Source: a virus. From it: a DNA stretch of 55,760 nt. The notes under the pieces are model-generated. The model was not told the DNA's origin, made no database searches, and saw only the letters and a list, made by a program, of their open reading frames with translations. The stretch lies in IMG/VR virus record IMGVR_UViG_3300048538_000042, positions 1 through 55,760 of that record; one strand, given 5' to 3'. This document shows positions 1 through 6,760 of the stretch, piece after piece; within the stretch, counting starts at the first letter, position 1; every line of letters starts with the position of its first letter. Both the position numbers and the translations under genes were made by a program.

Positions 1-3000
1 GTCCCAGTAACGCCAGTCCCAGTAACGCCAGTCCCAGTAACGCCAGTCCCAGTAACGCCAGTTGCTATGGTTCCTATACCTCCTGTGCCTCCTGTGCCTC
101 CTGTGCCTCCTGTGCCTCCTGTGCCTGTTCCGACAACTTCACTTAACGGTTTAACAACCTTACCGTTTTCGTACAAAGTATCGTTAATCACACCATTCGC
201 CGTAACACCAAGAGACGGATTACCGACATATGTAACACCGCCCTGTGTGTAAAGCGTGTTAGGGTCATACTGACCAAAAATAGAAACTACATTTGTGTCA
301 GTCCCAGTAACGCCAGTGCCTCCCAAAAGTGCCTCAGACGCTGTGGGACGCGCCGCATCAGCGTCATCTGTGCCACCACCAAGAAGCGTTTCAGAAGCTG
401 TCGTATCAACCACCGTTGCACCAGCAGCCGCAGCCGCATTCGCGTCACTGTTCTGAACAGCGTTCGTCGCATTGATTAAGTTGGCATTAGTTCCAGCCCC
501 AACTGCCGCCGTGAAACCCGTGTTTTCGTTAGTTAGTGTAAGATTCCCACCGACATTAGAAACCACTACATTCTGGTCCGTGCCCCCGAGTACAGCGTCC
601 TCAGTCCTCTGAAGATCCGATACCTTCGTCTCGTCGCCAGTTAAAGTATCGCCTGTGCTAAATGAACCCCCTACAGTAGCCGATTGATTCGTGTCGTTGT
701 CCGTAAGAACCAATTTACCTTCGTCATCCGTAGATACCGTGACATTTTCTCCAGACTGCAGAATCTCACTAGCGGTTAACTTTGCAACCGTTGTCTCATT
801 GCCAGTTAAAGTACCACCAACACCAAGCGCAAGGTCCGACGCCGAAGCCTCCGCAGAAGTGTCAAACTCATTACCCAACGCATCAAAAAACTTTCCTTGA
901 GTGCCCGTCTTCTTAGATTCGCCGACAGTCGTCAATAACCCGCCCAAATCATCATATCCAGAACCTGTCGCCTTTGCGTTGTCCACTGCGTTGTTATACG
1001 TTGCTAAGTTCTTTGCCGTATTAACTCCGGTTTCAATCGCGTCCGTTGTCACGGCAGCACCCGCTCCGGCAAGAGAACCCGTAACAAAATTACCACTGGC
1101 ATCTTGGAAAATGTTTAGTTTGTCGTCTCCCGTAAGATTAAGAACATTGTTTACCGCGTTAGACACAAACGCCGCCTCCGCAACCTCTTGAGCACCTTCA
1201 CCCAAAGCCTTACCTATCTTGCCCTTAATCGCTGCGTCCGTTGCACCCGTCGCAGAAACTTCAAGAATCGAACTCGCTAAAACTTCGTTGGCAAGATAAT
1301 CCAACGCACCTTGCTCACCAAGAATCCCAACAGCCTTCAAATACGTCGGGTTGTTCTGTAACTTACCCTCATCATATAACGTCTGAATAGCACCATCAGC
1401 CTGTTGTTTTGCTGCTTCAGTCGCCTCACCCGCACCCACAACACCTATAGCACCCAGAGCTAACGGATTACGAGTCATCATCATCACAGCCAGATCAACA
1501 AATTCTTCACCAACCTCTTGGCCCAGCTGAAGAGCCGTGCCCAATGTTGTTCCTGCTATCTCCAAATCTTGAGGCAATGTACCTAAAATCGCAGACGTGT
1601 TTTTTTCCGCAATCTCTCTGGGAGTCAGTATTTTCGACTGAAGTTTGTCCCCTAGACCACTGACAAACTCACCCGCCTTACCAACAATACCCTGTTGATA
1701 CGAGTCGAAATTCTTCATCTTGGTAGTTTCAGAGTCGTCTAAAAACGCTCCCGATTCACGACCAGCCTCACCAAACGACATCGAGTATTGATTCTCCGTG
1801 TAAGTTTCGTCCGCTAAAGCATTCTCTATCGCACGAAGAGCTTGGTCCTTCTGTATATCTACACCCTGTAACCCCTGACCAAGGCCCGTCAACATCCCAG
1901 GAAGGTACGCACCCGCTGTCTTTCGAGCCGCGTCTAAGAAACCGCTGTCCTCTGCAGAAGTCTCCGCACCAACAAAATTAGTAGCCGTAGTATCAACCTC
2001 CGGAGGCAACAACGCCGCTACATCCGCATCCGTAAGATCGTTGCCCTCTATCAAATTTAAAGTCGCAAGGGCCTCATCTACACCAATGTCCCCCGCACCC
2101 ATCTCACCCGTGAGATTAAGAAGCGCATCCGTAACATTGTTCGCACCACCTACAGTGTCTACTGTAATAGTCCCAGCATCCGCGCCCGTCTTTAAATCAA
2201 TCCCAGACAAAGCCTCCTGGTCTACATCAAAACCTAAATCGCTCAACGCAACCAAGTCTTGAGGCAAAATAGTGTCTCCCTCTTGGTAAATATCCGACAA
2301 ACCCAACTCCAGAGCCAACTGAGGAGTCATCGGACTGCCAACAGTAAGAGATGAATATTCCGCAGCAGGCAACGCACCAGGAACAAAGGTCCCAGGTCCG
2401 CCAGTCGGAATAAAAGGAGTCGTGTCTACAGCAGGAGCAAGATCCGTCGTGTAAACTCCACCATTCCACTCAAACGTATCGTTCCCCGCAGCGCGGTTCG
2501 CAGCAAACGCCTCGTCAAACGTCTGTTCCGTTACCGCAGCACCCGCAGCCGCACCCGTCTCAAACGTACCCGTCTCAGCATCAAAGCCAACCGAAGGTAC
2601 ATCCGTCGTCTCTCCAGTAACAATATTCTCCAGTAACTGCGTAAAACCAATAAACTCAGGTACATCCGTGCTGCCACCAGCAGCCGCTACCTCATCAGAA
2701 AACGTCTCCGCTACATAATCAGATACATTCCCTCCAAACGTCGGACCCTGGCTGTTGTCCTGCGGATCAATGCTGTAATCCCGGCCTACAGTATTAGAAT
2801 TAGGGTTCTTAACTACAGTATACCAATTCCCACTGTCATCCTGCTTGATTGTCCCAGCATCAGAACTCGCATCCCCCACCGCAACTCCGTAATAAGGACC
2901 GTCACTCTCCGACTCACGAACCTCCTTCGCATAAGCAGACTCACCCTTCTCCGCCCGCTCTTGAACCTTCTTCATCTCCCTGCGATCATCCGCATCCCTC

Positions 3001-3257
3001 GGCTCATACGTCCCAGCAATCATAGCCAGCTTACGGTCGTTCTCACGCTTCCAATCCGTGTAATCCTCATTCGCAATGCTCTTCACATTACCAAACGCAT
3101 CCTCAACCGTATAATTCCCACTACTCCTGCCCAAAACAACAGTCTCCGTAACAGGCGACGGACTCGTGTAACTAACCGCATTCCCACTATCGTCAAAGTC
3201 ATAGTTACTAACATTCAAACCAGTGTTCTTCTCAATCCAGCCGAATAACCCAACCAT
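1..3257 (-). CDS. Giant repeat-rich late protein, N-terminal part (continues at 55760)
   Basis: An open minus-strand frame starts at ATG 3257 (AGGAGA about 6 bases upstream) and runs off the left edge without a stop. It continues in the same frame from 55760 to the stop at 54727. Joined at the 145/55760 overlap it encodes about 1381 residues. The start reads MVGLFGWIEKNTGLNVSNYD; the rest is acidic, rich in Gly, Thr, Ala and Asp, almost without Cys. Near the junction it becomes low-complexity: repeats of Gly-Thr-Gly and of Thr-Gly-Val-Thr-Gly. Its place ahead of terminase in the late region suggests a virion protein or adhesin, but I recognise no domain and the role is unknown. Confidence 0.8.
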   Translation of the reverse strand, partial: MVGLFGWIEKNTGLNVSNYDFDDSGNAVSYTSPSPVTETVVLGRSSGNYTVEDAFGNVKSIANEDYTDWKRENDRKLAMIAGTYEPRDADDRREMKKVQERAEKGESAYAKEVRESESDGPYYGVAVGDASSDAGTIKQDDSGNWYTVVKNPNSNTVGRDYSIDPQDNSQGPTFGGNVSDYVAETFSDEVAAAGGSTDVPEFIGFTQLLENIVTGETTDVPSVGFDAETGTFETGAAAGAAVTEQTFDEAFAANRAAGNDTFEWNGGVYTTDLAPAVDTTPFIPTGGPGTFVPGALPAAEYSSLTVGSPMTPQLALELGLSDIYQEGDTILPQDLVALSDLGFDVDQEALSGIDLKTGADAGTITVDTVGGANNVTDALLNLTGEMGAGDIGVDEALATLNLIEGNDLTDADVAALLPPEVDTTATNFVGAETSAEDSGFLDAARKTAGAYLPGMLTGLGQGLQGVDIQKDQALRAIENALADETYTENQYSMSFGEAGRESGAFLDDSETTKMKNFDSYQQGIVGKAGEFVSGLGDKLQSKILTPREIAEKNTSAILGTLPQDLEIAGTTLGTALQLGQEVGEEFVDLAVMMMTRNPLALGAIGVVGAGEATEAAKQQADGAIQTLYDEGKLQNNPTYLKAVGILGEQGALDYLANEVLASSILEVSATGATDAAIKGKIGKALGEGAQEVAEAAFVSNAVNNVLNLTGDDKLNIFQDASGNFVTGSLAGAGAAVTTDAIETGVNTAKNLATYNNAVDNAKATGSGYDDLGGLLTTVGESKKTGTQGKFFDALGNEFDTSAEASASDLALGVGGTLTGNETTVAKLTASEILQSGENVTVSTDDEGKLVLTDNDTNQSATVGGSFSTGDTLTGDETKVSDLQRTEDAVLGGTDQNVVVSNVGGNLTLTNENTGFTAAVGAGTNANLINATNAVQNSDANAAAAAGATVVDTTASETLLGGGTDDADAARPTASEALLGGTGVTGTDTNVVSIFGQYDPNTLYTQGGVTYVGNPSLGVTANGVINDTLYENGKVVKPLSEVVGTGTGGTGGTGGTGGTGGIGTIATGVTGTGVTGTGVTGTGVTG
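3..62. repeat. 15-bp tandem repeat, 4 copies (left copy of junction)
   Basis: Four perfect copies of CCCAGTAACGCCAGT. They encode Thr-Gly-Val-Thr-Gly on the minus strand inside the giant gene. The same array has 8 copies at 55540-55659, so the contig ends overlap within the array and the true copy number is uncertain. A lone further copy lies at 302-316. Confidence 0.95.
81..125. repeat. 9-bp tandem repeat, 5 copies (left copy of junction)
   Basis: Five copies of TCCTGTGCC, encoding a Gly-Thr-Gly repeat on the minus strand. The matching array at 55678-55740 has seven copies. The 18-bp difference keeps the reading frame. Confidence 0.95.
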
Positions 3258-3342
3258 ACTTCTCTCCTAAAAATCCATGAAAACACAATACCCCAATCCC
3301 AAATGAAAATACACCCGCGATTTTTCCAACCCAATGGGTCCC

Positions 3343-3597
3343 CTAATGTACCTGCGCCTTCTTCGCTCCACGCGTCCGACGATAACTCCGGTTCTTACTA
3401 GCAGAAAGCACCCCAAGATTCTTCCCACTGTTGTCCCTCGGGTTCCCGTTCCGATGAGTAACGTCCTTCCCATCACCCTTCTTTACCTTGCCAGACTTCA
3501 ATAACTTAGCTCGGGCCGCGTTCCTCGATGCTCGGTTCTTCTTCTGCTTGTCCGAGGAATGATAATTATCATACTCAGACCTATAATCTCGGCCCAT
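3343..3597 (-). CDS. Small basic HNH-like protein
   Basis: 84 residues from ATG 3597 (MGRDYRSEYDNYHS...). A longer frame to 3621 exists, but the ATG at 3597 has AGGAGCACGG upstream and fits the promoter at 3627-3655. The protein is very basic. Its middle carries GDGKDVTHRNGNPRDNSG and NLGVLSASKNRS, resembling the His-Asn core (DH.d.nP.NN...NL....NR) of small HNH-type phage proteins. The catalytic Asp-His is replaced by Thr-His, so nuclease activity is uncertain. It is the first gene of the leftward late region. Confidence 0.75.
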   Translation of the reverse strand: MGRDYRSEYDNYHSSDKQKKNRASRNAARAKLLKSGKVKKGDGKDVTHRNGNPRDNSGKNLGVLSASKNRSYRRTRGAKKAQVH

Positions 3598-3626
3598 GGT
3601 CCGTGCTCCTTTTGTTCTCAAACAGT

Positions 3627-3655
3627 ATTATACACGAATGAATCTACAACACCAA
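3627..3655 (-). promoter_or_regulatory. Sigma70-like promoter for the late leftward region
   Basis: On the minus strand a perfect -10 TATAAT (3627-3632) lies 17 bases downstream of TTGGTG (3650-3655). Transcription would start near 3620, just before the HNH-like gene. A second TATAAT (3657-3662) has no good -35. Confidence 0.6.
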
Positions 3656-4033
3656 CATTATAGGGGGCGCACAGCACAACCGTCCCGCAAATAAGGGGGT
3701 GATGGGGGTCGGACCCCTGCACAATATCAATAGGTATTCGGCCCAGTAACCCCTAACGCATGTGTGTAGCAGAGTGGTCATTGGTTCTAGGACCTGTGCT
3801 CTGGGTAAGCTCGTTTCTATACCCCCGGGGGTGCTGCAAGTTCCAGAAAAGTTTTAGTCTCGACCCTTTGTTTTTTGGTGGGAACAGATGCGATGTATTA
3901 TACTGCTGCTTAGTCTGGGCGACGCCCGGGCTGTCGTGAACCAAGCCCCTTCAGGTCTTGGCCCTTCGGGCTTCCATCCCTGTCGCACTCTCGTGAACAG
4001 AAGGAGAGTTGATCGGGAATCGTCCGAGGCGAC

Positions 4034-4137
4034 GGGTCAACCGTGCAGTGGCGCGGTCGTCCCGCTCGGCTCGGACTGTTCGACGGACAAGACCGCGACC
4101 CAGCCACCTACAGTATCCGAGGTCATGATGGTCGCGG
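4034..4137. ncRNA. Candidate structured RNA element with alternative helices
   Basis: CGCGGTC-GTCC (4052-4062) pairs with GGAC-AA-GACCGCG (4085-4097), giving 11 pairs with a two-base bulge. GGGT (4034-4037) with ACCC (4098-4101) closes outside it. CCGCGACC (4093-4100) is also the perfect 8-bp complement of GGTCGCGG (4130-4137), so the two helices exclude each other. Strand and function are not determined. Confidence 0.4.
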
Positions 4138-4180
4138 TTGTTGTCCTGCGTTGGTAATCACGAGTTGCGCGACGCGGTTT

Positions 4181-4242
4181 CCAGCCTTTGTGTGGCCTGT
4201 CGAACGTCCTCGCTGACGCTGCGGGCGTCGGCCACGGGCTGG
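4181..4242. ncRNA. Candidate structured RNA element, three nested stems
   Basis: CCAGCC (4181-4186) pairs with GGCTGG (4237-4242), GTGGCC (4192-4197) with GGCCAC (4230-4235), and GACGC (4215-4219) with GCGTC (4225-4229). These 17 nested pairs lie in 62 noncoding bases. Probably part of the same element as 4034-4137. Confidence 0.4.
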
Positions 4243-4300
4243 TATCGCCCTGTTAGTTCAGTGTGCTGTACTCAATGTTGGTTAAGGGGCTCAAGATGAA

Positions 4301-4320
4301 TAGATCCCTGTGGGGATCTA
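4301..4320 (+). terminator. Perfect hairpin with AT-rich tail
   Basis: TAGATCCC-TGTG-GGGATCTA is an 8-bp perfect stem followed by TAGTTATTTATTTATT. It could end a transcript crossing the structured region. The tail is AT-rich rather than a pure T-run, so a 5'-UTR structure is also possible. Confidence 0.4.
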
Positions 4321-4370
4321 TAGTTATTTATTTATTGAAATGTCCTGCCGCTTTCCGTACCGGACGCGGA

Positions 4371-4454
4371 AACTTAAACCCTGAGTAAAGGTGGAACGCT
4401 GCATCAAACCTCAAGTGGTTTGACGCTGCATTCCATTGACTCAGGGTTTAAGTT
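4371..4454. repeat. Long dyad: 16-bp perfect inverted repeat with partly paired interior
   Basis: AACTTAAACCCTGAGT (4371-4386) is repeated inverted at 4439-4454. Inside, GGAA/TTCC and AAACC/GGTTT also pair. The segments between hold two direct copies of CGCTGCA. It lies 78 bases upstream of the first early gene. An origin, operator or hairpin RNA is possible. Confidence 0.85.
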
Positions 4455-4532
4455 TGCGTTGAGTTACTTCATCGGCCAGACGTTTCAATAAAAAAACTAA
4501 AGTCGATATTAACTCAAACATAGGAGGCCAGC

Positions 4533-4787
4533 ATGGCTACTTCAAACTATACTAACACAGACGATATGCCCATCAGCCTGAACATCACAGTTCGGGAACT
4601 CAAGTCAATCGAACGCCTTATGACTGAGCACGGCTCAGAGTGGAACGGTTGGAGTACCGAACGTCAACTGCACAAGGATCTTCGTAAGGTTCTAACACAG
4701 GCGTTCGTATCTATGGCCGACAGCAGCAGCTACGGTCAACGCGAGTATGACTCAGTCGTCGAGTACAAAGCGAAAGACGCCGCTTAA
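4533..4787 (+). CDS. Early protein of unknown function
   Basis: 84 residues, ATG with strong AGGAGG upstream. It begins MATSNYTNTDDMPISLNITV and contains a mixed-charge helical centre (VRELKSIERLMTEHG). No recognised domain, signal or membrane segment. First gene of the rightward early operon; its TAA overlaps the next ATG (TAATG). Confidence 0.75.
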   Translation: MATSNYTNTDDMPISLNITVRELKSIERLMTEHGSEWNGWSTERQLHKDLRKVLTQAFVSMADSSSYGQREYDSVVEYKAKDAA

Positions 4788-4966
4788 TGGAACGAATCAA
4801 CCTGTTCCACACACCATACGATTGGGACGAGTTGATGGATTGGGTGAACCGACACAGTAAGTCGGAACGCCCACATCTTCTCACCGCTGCAGCCATGGGT
4901 TGGAACCTGGCTGTAGCAACAAATGAATCCATCCAAAAGGAGAAATCAGATGGAAAATCAAACTAA
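4787..4966 (+). CDS. Early small protein of unknown function
   Basis: 59 residues, MERINLFHTPYDWDELMDWV to ...KEKSDGKSN. The ATG overlaps the preceding stop (TAATG), indicating translational coupling. Trp-rich first half (YDWDELMDWV). The last 17 bases overlap the next gene. Function unknown. Confidence 0.65.
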   Translation: MERINLFHTPYDWDELMDWVNRHSKSERPHLLTAAAMGWNLAVATNESIQKEKSDGKSN

Positions 4967-5189
4967 CCAACTAGCCGATCTAATCATGGCCATCATTCAA
5001 GAGAAGGTCGACGAACGTATCGAGCAGAAGGTCAACGATCTTCAGGACGGTATGAACACCGCATCCATCGACGAGTTCGACATACACGATCACTCACAAG
5101 ATATCGTAGACATGATCGACGAGTTCGACATCGACCACAAGATCGAGCAGTGGTTCCAGAACAACACCTTCTCAGTCACGGTCGACTAA
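4950..5189 (+). CDS. Acidic early protein
   Basis: 79 residues from ATG 4950, preceded by AAAGGAG with a 7-base spacer (better than the in-frame ATG at 4923). Strongly acidic, with an internal duplication: IDEFDIHDHSQDIVD followed by MIDEFDIDHKIEQ. The acidic character would suit a DNA mimic or a protein-binding decoy. That is inference only. Confidence 0.75.
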   Translation: MENQTNQLADLIMAIIQEKVDERIEQKVNDLQDGMNTASIDEFDIHDHSQDIVDMIDEFDIDHKIEQWFQNNTFSVTVD

Positions 5190-5197
5190 CTTCAACC

Positions 5198-5217
5198 GCG
5201 GGGGCTTCGGCTCCCGC
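5198..5217 (+). terminator. UUCG-loop hairpin, copy 1
   Basis: GCGGGGGC-TTCG-GCTCCCGC: 8 pairs (one G-U) and a stable UUCG tetraloop, just after a stop codon. No T-run follows, so an attenuator or RNA-stability element is as likely as a terminator. The 16-base core recurs at 6204-6219. Confidence 0.5.
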
Positions 5218-5236
5218 ACCTTCAAAGGATCATCTA

Positions 5237-5584
5237 ATGAGACAAGAAACTGACAAGATCGCACGGGCTTTCTTCCGTCGCAGAGCAGCCAACGCAGCAC
5301 GGACAAGCACCAACGGTGAGATCGTCTGGCTACACGGCAACCGCATCGCATGGCGTACACTCGACGGCGACATCGGCTTTACCCTCGCAGGGTGGCCCAC
5401 CGTCACAACACGCGAGCGCATCAACGGCATACTCACCACATTCGGATACCGATACTGGGGCGTAGCACAACGCAACCACGATCAGTATCTGGTACTCGGT
5501 GCGGACAAGATGATGCCGCTCGGAGAGCACGATCACTTCTACCTCAGTGAGCTACGGGCCATGGAGCCGCTATCATGCGCATAG
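5237..5584 (+). CDS. Early protein of unknown function
   Basis: 115 residues from ATG 5237 (MRQETDKIARAFFRRRAANA) with AAAGGA about 7 bases upstream; the longer frame to 5150 would cross the hairpin at 5198. Basic N-terminal helix, then a compact beta-rich body (IVWLHGNRIAWRTLDGDIGF) like many small phage proteins of unknown role. Overlaps the next gene by 10 bases. Confidence 0.75.
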   Translation: MRQETDKIARAFFRRRAANAARTSTNGEIVWLHGNRIAWRTLDGDIGFTLAGWPTVTTRERINGILTTFGYRYWGVAQRNHDQYLVLGADKMMPLGEHDHFYLSELRAMEPLSCA

Positions 5585-5772
5585 GTGGATATCAGATGAA
5601 GGACCTCGGCTATGGTGTCGAGGTCCGCGAATATGAAGCAGGCTGGTCGTTCTTCATACAGGGCGACGATGCACAGCAGTTTCGTGAAGAGTGGGAGAAG
5701 TGGGAAGACCTCGTTAGTAGCGACTTCCGACACTTCCTTTCAACCCACGAATACGACACATTGTTCAAATAG
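5575..5772 (+). CDS. Early small protein of unknown function
   Basis: 65 residues, MRIGGYQMKDLGYGVEVREY..., acidic with clustered aromatics (FREEWEKWEDLV). Starts inside the end of the preceding gene, so it is probably coupled. No recognised family. Confidence 0.7.
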   Translation: MRIGGYQMKDLGYGVEVREYEAGWSFFIQGDDAQQFREEWEKWEDLVSSDFRHFLSTHEYDTLFK

Positions 5773-5781
5773 GAGACGAAC

Positions 5782-5982
5782 ATGAAAATCGAAAAGAACA
5801 TTCCAATTCCGTTAAAACGCTCAAGATTGAGAGACATTTTAAATCAAATGGACGTTGGAGACAGCGTCCTCCTCGACACCAGATCTGAATGTGTAGCAAT
5901 GAGACACTCAGCGTTGAGTCTAGGTTTCACAATCGCTACACGAACCATAGATGACAAAATCAGATTATGGAGAACGTCATGA
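5782..5982 (+). CDS. Early small protein of unknown function
   Basis: 66 residues with AGGAG upstream. Pattern IPIPLKRSRLRDILNQMDVG then DSVLL and ALSLGFTIATRTIDDKIRLW. Small phage proteins of this shape are common and uncharacterised; the 'low-salt strand, then RRT.DG..RLWR' ending suggests a tiny alpha/beta fold. Its TGA overlaps the next ATG (ATGA). Confidence 0.75.
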   Translation: MKIEKNIPIPLKRSRLRDILNQMDVGDSVLLDTRSECVAMRHSALSLGFTIATRTIDDKIRLWRTS

Positions 5983-6197
5983 AACCAATGTTCGAATGGA
6001 ACGACGACGAGATCCGCGACTACTATGACATCAACCCTGACCTCTCAATCCTGACATACGCCGGGATGCTCGGACTGTCAGGAGGTGAGCTCAAGGATAT
6101 CCTGATGACAGACGGTAGCGCCGTCGACAAGGAAGAAGCAAAGACAGCAGAGGAGATGTTCGAAACCGAAGCGCCAACAACGCGCAACTACTGGTAA
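5979..6197 (+). CDS. Early protein of unknown function
   Basis: 72 residues from ATG 5979 (MKPMFEWNDDEIRDYYDINP), chosen over the in-frame ATG 5967 because it forms an ATGA overlap and has GGAG 6-7 bases upstream. Acidic, ending in ...APTTRNYW. The segment DLSILTYAGMLGLSGGELKDIL looks like a small helical (HTH-like) unit. Last gene of the first early cluster. Confidence 0.75.
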   Translation: MKPMFEWNDDEIRDYYDINPDLSILTYAGMLGLSGGELKDILMTDGSAVDKEEAKTAEEMFETEAPTTRNYW

Positions 6198-6202
6198 CTA
6201 AC

Positions 6203-6220
6203 GGGGGGCTTCGGCTCCCC
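6203..6220 (+). terminator. UUCG-loop hairpin, copy 2
   Basis: GGGGGGC-TTCG-GCTCCCC right after the stop of the first early cluster. The core GGGGGCTTCGGCTCCC is identical to that at 5200-5215. It likely ends or stabilises the early transcript. Confidence 0.55.
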
Positions 6221-6240
6221 CAACTACTATCATAAATAGA

Positions 6241-6259
6241 GTCACGCTAGTCGCGTGAC
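6241..6259. terminator. Hairpin between converging genes
   Basis: GTCACGC-TAGTC-GCGTGAC is a perfect 7-bp stem, with AAATTTTGG to the right and, on the minus strand, TCTATTTATG. It lies between the end of the plus cluster (6197) and the minus VRR nuclease (ending 6368), so it may terminate both. Confidence 0.45.
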
Positions 6260-6354
6260 AAATTTTGGTAAAAATTGAGTCTCGTTCCTCGACACTTGTT
6301 TAATAGGCTCGGCTCCCTCGTCCCTCGGTCGCCTCGAAAAGAAAATGCGCGCGT

Positions 6355-6396
6355 GGGGCCGCAGGGCTTACCGCTGCGCGAGGGGCCGCAGGGCTT
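6355..6396. repeat. 15-bp direct repeat
   Basis: GGGGCCGCAGGGCTT at 6355-6369 and 6382-6396 (27-base period). It overlaps the C-terminal codons and stop of the VRR nuclease gene. Confidence 0.8.
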
Positions 6397-6760
6397 CGAA
6401 CATCGAGCCAAGACCCTCGAACCTGTGTCCAGCCGTCCCAGACAGCCCGTGATCATGCAAACTAGACCCCTTGTACCCCTCAAACAAATATAGCACCTTC
6501 AAAGAGGGGGCCTTTACCAAGAAGAAAGTCGCGCCGCCGCGAGCCCAATATGCAGCATTCCACGCAATTTGATGAGGCGAGAGACGGACGGCGTAGGAGT
6601 TTGCTACCTTCAATTCCATCCAAAACGGGACGCCATCCCAGACAGCATGGACATCCGGAACCCCGCCCCCGTGCTTGTTTTCAATCCTCGTGGCGAAGCA
6701 CTTCTTCGGCAGATTTGTCCTGATCGATTGCCAAAAGTTCGCTTCCGGTCCCTTGCTCAT
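6368..6760 (-). CDS. VRR-NUC-type endonuclease (PD-(D/E)XK fold)
   Basis: 130 residues. The core shows ATRIENKHGGGVPDVHAV (Glu, then PD), FWMELKVA (E-x-K) and RLSPHQIAW, the order of catalytic and structural residues of VRR-NUC/Holliday-junction resolvase-like nucleases. In phages these cut branched DNA before or during packaging. ATG 6760 has AAAGGA about 11 bases upstream and lies inside the small terminase gene (80-base overlap), so the two are co-transcribed. About 30 C-terminal residues lie beyond the fold. Activity is inferred from motifs. Confidence 0.8.
   Translation of the reverse strand: MSKGPEANFWQSIRTNLPKKCFATRIENKHGGGVPDVHAVWDGVPFWMELKVANSYAVRLSPHQIAWNAAYWARGGATFFLVKAPSLKVLYLFEGYKGSSLHDHGLSGTAGHRFEGLGSMFEALRPLAQR

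Larger units (their letters stand above)
3598..4532. other. Gene-free, GC-rich structured region between divergent transcription units
   Basis: About 935 bases without a convincing gene. Possible frames (such as 3888-4157 plus) lack a ribosome-binding site and have improbable composition. From about 3900 to 4250 it is clearly richer in G+C than the flanks. It is packed with inverted repeats: ACCCCCGGGGGT (3821-3832), GCCC/GGGC with a TTC loop near 3960-3970, nested stems at 4034-4101 and 4181-4242, a perfect hairpin at 4301-4320 and a long dyad at 4371-4454. It could be a large noncoding RNA, a replication origin, a packaging site or a combination. No tRNA fold could be built. Confidence 0.6.

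Noticed and set aside
1-145. Physical direct terminal repeat of the virion DNA
   Set aside because: The overlap lies inside simple tandem repeats within a gene and differs in copy number, which fits assembly overlap of a circular or permuted genome better.
3660-3720. G-quadruplex candidate (several G5 runs)
   Set aside because: Only two of the runs are close enough for a canonical loop length, and a GGGGT-CGG-ACCCC hairpin explains the last run.
3760-3850. tRNA-like segment (AGTGGTCATTGGTTCTAGG)
   Set aside because: No proper D-stem, 7-base anticodon loop with 5-bp stem or acceptor pairing could be built on either strand.
3888-4157. 89-codon open frame on the plus strand (also 3910-4107 minus)
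   Set aside because: No ribosome-binding site, repetitive Arg/Pro/Ser composition typical of GC-rich noncoding DNA, and it crosses conserved-looking hairpins.
4923-5190. Longer N-terminal starts for genes 4950, 5237, 8659 and 9425
   Set aside because: Internal ATGs have better ribosome-binding sites or ATGA/TGATG overlaps; the extensions are shadows of the neighbouring genes.
6247-6483. 78-codon minus frame downstream of the VRR nuclease
   Set aside because: Mostly antisense-like Arg/Cys/Pro composition; it overlaps the nuclease gene in another frame and the terminator hairpin.
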